A stretch of 64,000 nucleotides of DNA, from contig JAJFKB010000011.1 of the NCBI GenBank assembly GCA_021773395.1, positions 186,001 through 250,000 of the forward strand, in the 5' to 3' direction. Below, in pieces: positions 55,294 through 63,577 of the stretch. Numbering within the stretch: position 1 is the stretch's first letter; each line of letters opens with the position of its first letter. A model generated the notes under the pieces. It saw only the letters and a program-made list of their open reading frames with translations, was not told the origin of the DNA and did not search any database. Made by a program: the position numbers and the translations under genes. Origin of the DNA: Gammaproteobacteria bacterium (lineage in GTDB: Bacteria; Pseudomonadota; Gammaproteobacteria; Pseudomonadales; IMCC2047).

Positions 55294-56847
55294 GTGAACA
55301 GAGCAATCCGGGCTCTCGTGATAACGTTGAGTTCATTTTTATTTGTTTCCTGCAGCGTAAATCCTGTCACGGGTAAAAACGAGCTTTCACTGATCTCTGG
55401 AGCGCAGGAAATAGCCATTGGCGAGCAGAACTATGCGCCTTCCCAGCAGGCTCAGGGGGGACGCTACTATATCGATCCTGAGGTTGAAGCTTACGTTGCT
55501 GAGGTGGGTAATAAACTGGCCGCGGTAAGTGACCGTCCGGATTTACCCTATGAATTCGTGGTACTGAACAATTCAGTACCCAACGCGTGGGCGCTACCAG
55601 GGGGGAAAATTGCGATTAACCGAGGCCTGCTGACACACCTGGAAGATGAATCGGAGTTGGCTGCTGTTTTGGGGCATGAGATTGTGCACGCCGCCGCCCG
55701 TCATAGTGCTGCCCAGATGACGCGCGGTACTTTAATAGGAGTCGGTGCTCAGATTCTCGCCATTTCTCTGGCTGATAGCAGTTATAGCCCGCTGGCCAAC
55801 ACAGCCATTCAAATCGGTTCTGCCGCATGGATGGCCCGCTATGGCCGCTCTGCGGAATTGGAGTCCGATGCCTATGGCATGGAGTATATGTCACAGGCCG
55901 GGTACGATCCACAGGGCGCAGTCAAGCTACAGCAGACTTTCGTAAAGCTTAGCGAAGGCAAGCAATCAGACTTTGTCAGCGGATTATTTGCCAGCCATCC
56001 TCCCTCACAGGATCGTGTAGATGCCAATAGAGAAAGAGCTCTTTCTCTGCCTTCGGGCGAGAACTACGCAAACCGTTATCAGGCGAAAATGAAGCAAATC
56101 AGAAAAGATGAACCCGCTTACAAAGCCCAGGAAGAAGCCATCAAGGCACTAAAGAAAAAGAATTCAACCGCTGCGCTTAAATATCTTGATAAAGCGATCA
56201 GCATCCAACCGGCTGATGGCTACTTTTGGGAGCTGCGTGGACATGCCCACAAAATGCAAAAAAACTATCCGCTAGCCGAGAAAGATTTTACGACTGCGAT
56301 AACTAAGAACCCTGAGTTGTTTAGCCACTATCTGGCGCGAGGCATGCTTAGATATGAACATGGAAGCAAAAGCGATGCTCGATCTGATTTACAGAAAAGT
56401 CACCAGCTTTTACCAACGCAAGCAGCCAGTTTTTTACTCGGGGAACTGTCCTTAGCCGATAACGATCAGAGCCAGGCGATCCAGTACTACCAAAGTGCTG
56501 CACAGGGCGGTGGCGATCTTGGCAAGCAGGCTTTAGGAAAAATCACCCGCCTGGAACTTCCTCAATCACCCCACAAATACATCCTAAGCCAAGCTTATCT
56601 AACCGATAAGGGGTATTTGATGGTAGCTATAAAAAACAGCTCCGGTATTGCCGTCGAGAACGTGCAGGTGAGAATTGATCAAATGTCCGGCCCCTACTCC
56701 GTTAGTGCCTCGGCAACCTTGTCGTTGCCCGGCGAAATGCAACCGGGTGAGCAACGCTCCCTTAAAACGGGGGTGGGGCCAATTGATTCAGTCGAACAAG
56801 CAAATAATTATCGTACCCAGGTAATAACAGCCCATCCCAAAAACTGA
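55294..56847 (+). CDS. M48-family metallopeptidase with TPR repeats (BepA/YfgC-like lipoprotein)
   Basis: A 517-residue periplasmic zinc protease. The start is GTG at 55294, chosen for AAGGAG at 55282-55287 and because it gives a lipoprotein signal peptide ALVITLSSFLFVSC. The family phrase NPVTGKNELSLIS follows directly. The HExxH zinc motif is in LAAVLGHEIVHAAARHSAAQ, with the third ligand in ELESDAYGMEYM. TPR-like repeats cover about residues 290-430 (ALKYLDKAISIQPADGYFWE, AEKDFTTAITKNPELFSHYL). E. coli BepA of this class works on LptD and outer membrane protein quality control, so a link to the lptD/surA genes is possible but only by analogy. A C-terminal domain of about 90 residues is of unknown role. 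Confidence 0.9.
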   Translation: MNRAIRALVITLSSFLFVSCSVNPVTGKNELSLISGAQEIAIGEQNYAPSQQAQGGRYYIDPEVEAYVAEVGNKLAAVSDRPDLPYEFVVLNNSVPNAWALPGGKIAINRGLLTHLEDESELAAVLGHEIVHAAARHSAAQMTRGTLIGVGAQILAISLADSSYSPLANTAIQIGSAAWMARYGRSAELESDAYGMEYMSQAGYDPQGAVKLQQTFVKLSEGKQSDFVSGLFASHPPSQDRVDANRERALSLPSGENYANRYQAKMKQIRKDEPAYKAQEEAIKALKKKNSTAALKYLDKAISIQPADGYFWELRGHAHKMQKNYPLAEKDFTTAITKNPELFSHYLARGMLRYEHGSKSDARSDLQKSHQLLPTQAASFLLGELSLADNDQSQAIQYYQSAAQGGGDLGKQALGKITRLELPQSPHKYILSQAYLTDKGYLMVAIKNSSGIAVENVQVRIDQMSGPYSVSASATLSLPGEMQPGEQRSLKTGVGPIDSVEQANNYRTQVITAHPKN

Positions 56848-57081
56848 CTATTAGGCAAAATATCCCGCAATAAAGCCACCAACTTGGGCTGCAGGCAAAT
56901 TTAGCCTTCCAGCTATCCCTTGCGTTAAGTTTACATTTGTTTACGTGACTGTATGCCCATTCAGAGCGAAGATACTCACAACCATTAGGTAACTCAAAGT
57001 GAGTGTAATTAACAGTAGAATTTATATCTATGTGGCACTCAAAACGAGTCAGCTCATTCATAACAACCTGTGAGGTAAACC

Positions 57082-57495
57082 ATGGATCTTCTTGCGCTGG
57101 CAACAAAATTATTACAGAACAAATTAGGTGGGGATATTCAGCAAGATTCGATTTCAAAGGCACTATCGGGACTGCTCGGGATCAATGGCGGCGGAATAGA
57201 TCTATCTAGTCTCATAGGATCCATGATGACCAATAATGGGTTGCAAAGCCTTGCCTTATCCTGGCTTGGAGATGGGCAAAACCAGGCAATATCAAGCACT
57301 GAAATCGGCCAGATTTTTGGGGCCGACAAGTTATCCAAGTTTGCTTCAGAGCTCGGTGTAAGCCGATCCTCGGCACAGGAGGGGTTAGCAGATGTATTAC
57401 CTCAGATCGTTGACAAATCAAGCAGTGGTGGATCTTTGTTAGAAAGTGCCGGCGGCATGGGCGGACTAATGAACATCGCAAAAAAATTATTTTAA
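57082..57495 (+). CDS. YidB-like DUF937 protein
   Basis: A 137-residue protein of the DUF937/YidB family: MDLLALATKLLQNKLGGDIQ, GLLGINGGGIDLSSLIGSMM, QAISSTEIGQIFGADKLSKF and VLPQIVDKSSSGG with glycine-rich segments. It has no signal peptide and no known function. The start has TGTGAGG about ten bases upstream. It opens a plus-strand series of small proteins (dodecin, membrane-anchored unknown, BON-LysM) that are typical of general stress or stationary-phase genes. Confidence 0.87.
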   Translation: MDLLALATKLLQNKLGGDIQQDSISKALSGLLGINGGGIDLSSLIGSMMTNNGLQSLALSWLGDGQNQAISSTEIGQIFGADKLSKFASELGVSRSSAQEGLADVLPQIVDKSSSGGSLLESAGGMGGLMNIAKKLF

Positions 57496-57802
57496 AGTAA
57501 GGCGACGCTTGTCCTGGACTCCGCAAAATACGATGGAAAAACAGCAGGCAAAATACCAATATCGAAGGGAGCACCAAAATCGAAAATAGACGAGCTGCTC
57601 AAACTCTTTTAAAAAGGCTTAAGTTAGCCCGGGAAAGTGAGCGCGCTCGAAACGTTTATTTTCTCTGCAGGAACAATCTATTTCAGCGTCAATTTGACAT
57701 CAAGGAGTTATTCAGAAGTTCCTTAGTTAATTTAGTAACAAAAATTTACCTGAAGAGACCGGTAAAGCATCTATCAATCCATCAGCCCAGGAGGGTCTTA
57801 AA
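57496..57802. other. Gap before the dodecin gene
   Basis: About 300 bases with no convincing gene. An 18-codon ORF at about 57534 (MEKQQAKYQYRREH) is basic but lacks support. The region must hold the promoter for the dodecin gene; the ribosome site AGGAGG is at 57788-57793. Confidence 0.4.
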
Positions 57803-58003
57803 ATGAGTGTTACAAGCATATCTGAAATATCAAGTTCATCCACCAAAAGCTTTGAAGACGCGGTTCGCAAAGGTATAGCCAAAGCCAGTGAAACCATTCG
57901 CAATATCAGAAGCGCCTGGGTCAAAGACCAGGAAGTGACTGTAGTCGACGGAAGTGTTAAAGAATACCGCGTAAAATTAAAAATTAGTTTTGAACTGGAA
58001 TAG
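57803..58003 (+). CDS. Dodecin family flavin-binding protein
   Basis: A 66-residue protein matching dodecin: a small alpha-beta subunit that forms dodecamers storing flavins. SISEISSSSTKSFEDAVRKG, then IAKASETIRNIRSAWVKDQE and VTVVDGSVKEYRVKLKISFE are the family pattern, with the flavin-stacking tryptophan in SAWVKD. The length is standard. The ATG is preceded by AGGAGG. It is followed by a hairpin at 58019. Confidence 0.95.
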   Translation: MSVTSISEISSSSTKSFEDAVRKGIAKASETIRNIRSAWVKDQEVTVVDGSVKEYRVKLKISFELE

Positions 58004-58018
58004 CTCAACAACCTGCAA

Positions 58019-58046
58019 CCCAGGTTGGCATATAGACCAACCTGGG
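58019..58046 (+). terminator. Hairpin after the dodecin gene
   Basis: CCCAGGTTGG and CCAACCTGGG form a perfect 10-bp stem with an 8-base loop CATATAGA. No T-run follows, so it may act as an mRNA 3' stabiliser or partial terminator before the next gene. Confidence 0.55.
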
Positions 58047-58078
58047 GCGGTCATAAAGCCGCATAACGAGATAATAAT

Positions 58079-58762
58079 ATGAATCCTGAACCAGTAGCGA
58101 CGCCCCGGCAACCGAAAAAACCGCGCAAGAATAAAGCGCTGATAATGATCGCACTGGTGTTATCGACGCTGGTCGTGATCGCTATTAGTGCCTGGTTGCT
58201 ACTGGGCTACCTCTTTCCCAAGCAATACACGCCGATTAATTTAAGCCCAAAAGAGCAACAAATACTGGATACAAAGATTGATCAATTAAACAAGCGGTAC
58301 CCACAACAACAGTCCTTAAAACCTACAGAAAAAAGCCTGGAACCTGAAAAATATAGTGAAGATAACGCCAGCCGAGAGATATATTTTTCGGAGCGGGAAA
58401 TAAATTCCTTACTCGCACATAACACGGATTTAGCGCAAAAGCTGGTTATCGACCTTTCCGATAATCTGGCCAGCGCGAAAATGCTGATTCCCGTCGATCC
58501 GGATTTTCCGTTGCTCGGCGGCAAGACATTAAAACTGTCGGCAGGATTGGAACTGGGCTACAAGGATGCACGGCCTATTGTCGTGTTGCGTGGACTAAGC
58601 CTTTGGGGCGTGCCTATGCCAAACGCATGGCTTGGAGGTATTAAAAATATTGATCTCGTCAAAGAGTTCGGCGGGGATCATGGGTTTTGGAAAGCCTTTG
58701 TTGACGGAGTCGAATATATCAACGTCAAAGAAGGTCAATTGCAGATAAAGCTGAAGGAATAG
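58079..58762 (+). CDS. Hypothetical single-pass membrane protein
   Basis: A 227-residue protein. A basic, proline-rich start (TPRQPKKPRKNK) leads into one membrane helix (ALIMIALVLSTLVVIAISAW), leaving most of the protein outside the cytoplasm. The soluble part includes YFSEREINSLLAHNTDLAQK, ASAKMLIPVDPDFPLLGGKT and PIVVLRGLSLWGVPMPNAWL, a pattern I have a general memory of from conserved hypotheticals but cannot name. It may be a beta-rich lipid-binding-like domain; this is a guess. It sits between dodecin and the BON-LysM protein and is probably cotranscribed with the latter (47-base gap). Confidence 0.75.
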   Translation: MNPEPVATPRQPKKPRKNKALIMIALVLSTLVVIAISAWLLLGYLFPKQYTPINLSPKEQQILDTKIDQLNKRYPQQQSLKPTEKSLEPEKYSEDNASREIYFSEREINSLLAHNTDLAQKLVIDLSDNLASAKMLIPVDPDFPLLGGKTLKLSAGLELGYKDARPIVVLRGLSLWGVPMPNAWLGGIKNIDLVKEFGGDHGFWKAFVDGVEYINVKEGQLQIKLKE

Positions 58763-58809
58763 CTGGAAAACCAAGCAGGCAGTAGACGCCAATAATTGAG
58801 GATAATCAT

Positions 58810-59304
58810 ATGGGTATTTTTGATTTTGTAAAAGAAGCCGGGGAATCCCTTGGCAGCAAAGTATTTGACCTTACACACGATGAGCAGGACGCGAAACTAA
58901 CAACAGAAGTTTCGCAAAAGAGGATCAACGAGTTACGTGCGCTTAACATCAAAAAAACGCTCGCTGCCCTACCGCTCGATACAGACTCTGTCCAGGTTCT
59001 GGTTAAGGATGATCTGGCAATTTTGGACGGTAGCGTCCCGGATCAGAGTACCTGTGAAAAAGTGACACTTGCAGCTGGCAATCAACATGGCATCGCGCGA
59101 ATCGATTGTCGGCTTGAAGTCGAAAATCCAGAGCCAGAATCAGTTTTTTATACCGTGAAGCCAGGCGACACACTATCCAAAATAGCTAAAGCCCATTATG
59201 GCAACGCGGGTAAATACCAACTTATCTTTGAAGCTAATCAGCCAATGCTCTCAGACCCCAATAAAATATACCCCGGACAGGAACTGCGAATTCCGTCTAT
59301 CTAA
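58810..59304 (+). CDS. BON-LysM protein (Kbp/YgaU-like)
   Basis: A 164-residue protein with a BON domain (about residues 40-105, KKTLAALPLDTDSVQVLVKD to GIARIDCRLEV) and a C-terminal LysM domain (FYTVKPGDTLSKIAKAHYGN to IYPGQELRIP). This architecture is that of E. coli Kbp (YgaU), a cytoplasmic potassium-binding protein, and no signal peptide is seen here. MGIFDFVKEAGESLGSKVF is also Kbp-like. In E. coli it is induced by osmotic stress and RpoS. A terminator follows at 59318. Confidence 0.92.
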   Translation: MGIFDFVKEAGESLGSKVFDLTHDEQDAKLTTEVSQKRINELRALNIKKTLAALPLDTDSVQVLVKDDLAILDGSVPDQSTCEKVTLAAGNQHGIARIDCRLEVENPEPESVFYTVKPGDTLSKIAKAHYGNAGKYQLIFEANQPMLSDPNKIYPGQELRIPSI

Positions 59305-59317
59305 TTACTAGTATCCG

Positions 59318-59351
59318 TGAGGGGCCTGGACTCACCGGGCCTCTATTTTAT
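59318..59351 (+). terminator. Terminator after the BON-LysM gene
   Basis: GAGGGGCCTGG and CCGGGCCTC form a GC-rich imperfect hairpin followed by TATTTTATT. It ends the plus-strand series and separates it from the convergent kinase gene. Confidence 0.7.
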
Positions 59352-59449
59352 TAAGCAACGAATCATAAACGACGCGAAAGAGGTTAATTCCCATTTTGTA
59401 CTGGCGATTAACCCGGCAGGAGTGACCCATTTTATTTTTTGAGGTAACT

Positions 59450-62098
59450 TTAATTGATTAGGTCACTTGAATCGACATCAATTCGAGGAAGTCTGATAAT
59501 GAAGCTGCTACCCTCTCCAGGCTCACTTTTCACGGTTATTGAACCTGCATGATTAGTCACCACCACCTCAACAAAACGCAGACCAAGTCCAGTTCCCAAT
59601 CGCCGTTTCGTATTCGTCGTGGTGCCCTGTCTAAATCGACGAAATATAGTTTCGGCTTCTTCGTGGGGAATTCCAATCCCTCTGTCTTCAACCCTGCAAA
59701 CCAAATCATTACCTTCCACTTTTAACCGAATAGCAACCGTCCCTCCCCTATCGCTAAACTTAATTGCATTGCTCAACAGATTTATAATGGCTCGCTCCAG
59801 CAAGTCGCTGTGTCCCATGAGCCACGCCTCATCGTTACAATAATCCTGCACCAGAGCTATATCCCTTAGCTCTGCCTGTTTGTAAGTTTGGCCAATCGCA
59901 TTTTCCAGCACCGCATGCATATCAACCGACTCAAATACATAGGATTGGGTAGCTTCAGCTCGCGCCAGTTGCAAAAAACTATCCGCAAACTGCAGGTTTT
60001 TCGTCGCATATTCTTCGATCGCATATAGCAATTCATCATCTCGCTCATGGCTGCCGCTGATCCTTGCATTTTCAATCAATGCAAGGATGGATACCAATGG
60101 AGAACGGAGGTCATGTGATAAAAAGTTGAGCGTCTCTTTACGCGCTCGCTCATATTCCTTTAGGACGCTGATATCAGTAATAACAAAGATAACAAAGACT
60201 TCTTCGTCACCAACAGGAAGCGCCTGTATTTGGCAGAGTAAATTCAACCCCGCCGGAGTTACCGCTTCACAACGCGCAGTTTGGCCTTGCAGATACACCT
60301 CTCTCACAATGTCTTCCCAGCTCTCCTCCAAAGTAGGTCTCAATTGAAGCATTAGGTCCAACACATGGTCTTGATCACTTTGATCATCTAACTCTAGCAA
60401 CCCTTTAAATTGCAGATTCTCAAAAAGTATGCGTCCACTTCGATCGGTGATAGCTACACCATCCGCCATATCGGACAGACTACGCTGCAAAAGGTGATTT
60501 ACCTCTCGAAATTTCTGATTCGCGCGATTTAACTTTAGAATTGCGTTACTAATAGCTTCCGGCCCGTGAGCTAATTGTTGGGCATCGGGCGACTGAAAGC
60601 TGCTGACTAAAGCGGCAAGCGGTTTACAACGACTTGGAGTAAAATCGGTATCACTATCCCATTTTATTGATAGAGCATACTGGTCATTGGCATGAATAAA
60701 CCGAACACTGGAACACGCTAATGAATGCTGCCATTGCCCGTTACCATTTTCTAACGGCTGTTGTTTTTCTATTACCTCGCCCCAACTGAAAATTTGCGCA
60801 TTGTTTTGCCAAAGCCGCCAACCAGCAATCGGCAGTATATTAATTAAAAATTTCAATCCTTTATGTAGCTCACTAATTCCCGTTGGCCGCATCAGAAAAG
60901 ATCGCTCCAACGAGAGCTGCTGCAACTCACTACGCAGATAATAAAGTGCCTGCTGCAGTCGCCTCAGACTCCATATGACATAGCTCAAAATCAAAGACAG
61001 GCTGACCGCACTTGGCGGCAGCCAAACACGCAAGTAATGGGGTAGAATCAACGCCAGCAAATTTATGCCTATCAGCCCACAAACAACAAAGATGATTAAT
61101 TGCCGGGGCCCCATAAATGCGGCACTAAAAACCACTGCAAAAGAGACCAGTGCCGATATCCCTGCAACCCAGGTGATAGGTAGTTCGCGTATAAAGCTAT
61201 TACTTCTTAATGCCTGATAAATCGTCGCATTAAGTTCAACTCCACTGAGTAAATTACCGCCTACACTGACTGGCGTCACAATATTATCACCCAAACCAAC
61301 AGCGGTCGCCCCAACAAAAACAATCTTATCTTTGAGCAGATCCTGCGGTAATTTTCCCTTCAAAATATCGAGATAAGAAACGGTATTATAGTGTCGCCCC
61401 GGAGGCGCAAAAGGGATCAAATTTCGATATTCACGCACCACCTGATCTCGCTTTTGAGAATATATCTGTGCTGCGCTACGACCTGGCAGGGAATCGTCAA
61501 CAACATCCCCTATAAATTTCGCCAGCGCTAAACTCTGATGTGGCCAAAATGCCTCACCAACGCCCTCTTTAAGAAACACTGAGCGGCAAACACCATCAAC
61601 ATCATTCTCAAAGTGCACATGCCCCAACGCCGAGGCCGCCTCACTAAACATCGGTATAGGCATCATCTCCAGCAGCTGCCCACCCTCATAGATACGACTG
61701 AAATGTACAGGCAACACTACATTTCCCGCCGCACCGATCGCCTGGGCCAACGCATTGTCGGCTCCATTATCCTTCTGTTCGGGGTCTGAAAAAACGATAT
61801 CCAGCACCACCGCTTTTACCTGAGCCTGAGATAACTGGTTTAGCAGGCGAGCATGTATTCTTCTGGACCATGGCCAACGTCCCAGCTCCAGCAAACTGAC
61901 TTCATCAATACTTACGATCAGAATATCCGGTGCCGGGGTAAGGTCAGAAATCCGATGACTGAAATCGTAGACTAATAAATCAAACGGCTCTAATACCGCA
62001 CGAAAGGAAAGCACCAGAGTCAGTATACTTACCAGAGCTGCGGGGCTAAAAATATAGAAGAACGATGAGCTTTTTTTGTTATCGTTAGTATGCTGCAT
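59450..62098 (-). CDS. CHASE2-domain sensor histidine kinase
   Basis: An 882-residue membrane kinase. A first membrane helix (about 13-30) precedes a large CHASE2 sensor domain outside the cytoplasm (about 35-310: VYDFSHRISDLTPAPDILIV, DEVSLLELGRWPWSRRIHAR, KIVFVGATAVGLGDNIVTPV). Two to three membrane helices follow (about 315-385). Then come a linker, a PAS-like segment (about 525-640, VAITDRSGRILFENLQFKGL), and the HisKA helix with phospho-His662 in TLNFLSHDLRSPLVSILALI. The ATPase domain has NLLSNAIKFSDRG, DRGIGIPHEEAETIFRRF and GTGLGLRFVEVVV. It lies last in a minus-strand operon behind a FecR-LysM protein (46-base gap) and an OmpR-type regulator, its likely partner. The signal is unknown. 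Confidence 0.93.
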   Translation of the reverse strand: MQHTNDNKKSSSFFYIFSPAALVSILTLVLSFRAVLEPFDLLVYDFSHRISDLTPAPDILIVSIDEVSLLELGRWPWSRRIHARLLNQLSQAQVKAVVLDIVFSDPEQKDNGADNALAQAIGAAGNVVLPVHFSRIYEGGQLLEMMPIPMFSEAASALGHVHFENDVDGVCRSVFLKEGVGEAFWPHQSLALAKFIGDVVDDSLPGRSAAQIYSQKRDQVVREYRNLIPFAPPGRHYNTVSYLDILKGKLPQDLLKDKIVFVGATAVGLGDNIVTPVSVGGNLLSGVELNATIYQALRSNSFIRELPITWVAGISALVSFAVVFSAAFMGPRQLIIFVVCGLIGINLLALILPHYLRVWLPPSAVSLSLILSYVIWSLRRLQQALYYLRSELQQLSLERSFLMRPTGISELHKGLKFLINILPIAGWRLWQNNAQIFSWGEVIEKQQPLENGNGQWQHSLACSSVRFIHANDQYALSIKWDSDTDFTPSRCKPLAALVSSFQSPDAQQLAHGPEAISNAILKLNRANQKFREVNHLLQRSLSDMADGVAITDRSGRILFENLQFKGLLELDDQSDQDHVLDLMLQLRPTLEESWEDIVREVYLQGQTARCEAVTPAGLNLLCQIQALPVGDEEVFVIFVITDISVLKEYERARKETLNFLSHDLRSPLVSILALIENARISGSHERDDELLYAIEEYATKNLQFADSFLQLARAEATQSYVFESVDMHAVLENAIGQTYKQAELRDIALVQDYCNDEAWLMGHSDLLERAIINLLSNAIKFSDRGGTVAIRLKVEGNDLVCRVEDRGIGIPHEEAETIFRRFRQGTTTNTKRRLGTGLGLRFVEVVVTNHAGSITVKSEPGEGSSFIIRLPRIDVDSSDLIN

Positions 62099-62144
62099 GA
62101 TTAATAATGGTCAGCTCATCCTCAATGAGAGTATTAGCAATCGA

Positions 62145-63563
62145 CTAAAGCAGAATTATCCCTAGCACAACAGCTGCCAATCCCGCCCAGGGCTGCCAAT
62201 TATAAGGCTGTGGAACGAGCCAAACTGCATCGCTGTAATCACCCGCCATACCGGAGAGAGAGATTGCTGTTACCCGCACGTATCCGCCTGCTCTGTTACT
62301 GAAACTGTAAGCAGTTTCTTCCGTACTATCAGTCAGTAATATTTGATTAAATTCTGGATCCGTCGCCACCTCTATACGATATCCTGACGCTGCCACAACA
62401 AGCGACCAACTCACTTCAACGAATGCCTTACCAGCACGCTTAATGCTACCGGCGGACAGCTGTGGGGCAGGCAACGGATTCTCTACCCTAAGTAATTGCT
62501 CAGCATCCAGCCCTTGAAGGCCCAGCTGATCAACACCACGCACCAGCAAGCTGTACTTACCATTATCAAGCTCTGTATTTTTCCAAAAGTTCTTTTCCGT
62601 TTTCCAACTTGCGCTCAACCCCTTGCTATCATAAAGATCCACCAGATAATACTGTGCACCGGTTAATGACTTCCAGCTAATCTCAAAGGGGATGACAAGA
62701 ATATCTTGATTGGTACTCTCCCATTCTACCGCTGGCAGCAATTGTAGTGGTGGGGGTATCGGCTGGCCCTGCTCACTGCGAACCCCGTAGCCACCTGGTA
62801 CCTGTTGCGATGATTGAGCACGAGCGTCACTGACAATAACATCACCTTGCAGCACTTCACTGCGCATGACCGCCTTTTCTGCGGCTTGCAGATTTACGCG
62901 AAACTCGGTTCCTCTAACCGCTGCAACACCCGCAGGAGTATCTACTCTATAACGGGAAAGCCCTTTTTTACCCTGAATGTTGTAATCTGTTGCTCCTCGT
63001 TTTAATACCAGCAAGGTATCAACAAAACCTTTACCGTCCTTTATTGAGATGCGATCAAAGGTGATATCAGAACCGGCTCGAATCAACATTTGTGAACCGT
63101 CAGCAAAAAGAATGCTGACATTTCCCTGTCCTGTAATTATTCGATCACCCATGTGAATTTTGTGATCCTCAGGCAAAGGCTGAAGAGCAATACCTGCCGC
63201 CACCAAAGCCGGATAACTGCTTAACTGGTTTAGTTTTTTCCAGGGTGATTTTGCTGAATCAGCGGCGGGGATATAGTTCACTTCTCCGCGGCTATCCGAG
63301 ATAGTAGCGGGCTGAGGAGGATATTTCAGCCAGGCATAAGGAATTTTGAGAATCCGTCCCGGCTTAATCAAATCAGAATTGGGGAGCGCGTTATAGCGGC
63401 CGAGTTCCAGCCAACAAAGCGGCTTGGCAACGTAGGTTTGGCAAATTTCCCAAAGATTGTCATCGGTTCTTACTGAATAAAGCCAGTCTTGCGCTTGAAC
63501 CCGCGCAAACCCCATTGAAACAAGGTAGATGACTATCAGAAATCCAAGTCTGATGGCGCCCAT
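62145..63563 (-). CDS. LysM-FecR domain exported protein with Fn3-like repeats
   Basis: A 472-residue protein with a signal peptide (IRLGFLIVIYLVSMGFARVQ), a LysM domain (about residues 28-75, WLYSVRTDDNLWEIC to LIKPGRILKIP), a FecR domain (about 130-245: IHMGDRIITGQGNVSILFAD, GSQMLIRAGSDITFDRI, VDTPAGVAAVRGTEFRVN) and two Fn3-like segments. It ends with a short membrane anchor (WAGLAAVVLGIILL). The LysM could bind peptidoglycan while FecR-type domains pass envelope signals. It sits between a response regulator and a CHASE2 kinase, a trio seen in several Proteobacteria, so a role as accessory sensor is plausible. Confidence 0.9.
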   Translation of the reverse strand: MGAIRLGFLIVIYLVSMGFARVQAQDWLYSVRTDDNLWEICQTYVAKPLCWLELGRYNALPNSDLIKPGRILKIPYAWLKYPPQPATISDSRGEVNYIPAADSAKSPWKKLNQLSSYPALVAAGIALQPLPEDHKIHMGDRIITGQGNVSILFADGSQMLIRAGSDITFDRISIKDGKGFVDTLLVLKRGATDYNIQGKKGLSRYRVDTPAGVAAVRGTEFRVNLQAAEKAVMRSEVLQGDVIVSDARAQSSQQVPGGYGVRSEQGQPIPPPLQLLPAVEWESTNQDILVIPFEISWKSLTGAQYYLVDLYDSKGLSASWKTEKNFWKNTELDNGKYSLLVRGVDQLGLQGLDAEQLLRVENPLPAPQLSAGSIKRAGKAFVEVSWSLVVAASGYRIEVATDPEFNQILLTDSTEETAYSFSNRAGGYVRVTAISLSGMAGDYSDAVWLVPQPYNWQPWAGLAAVVLGIILL

Positions 63564-63577
63564 ACTCTGCTCACTTC

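Noticed and set aside
56762-57163. 133-residue minus-strand ORF over the end of the M48 gene and the yidB-like start
   Set aside because: It overlaps two well-supported genes and shows no motif.
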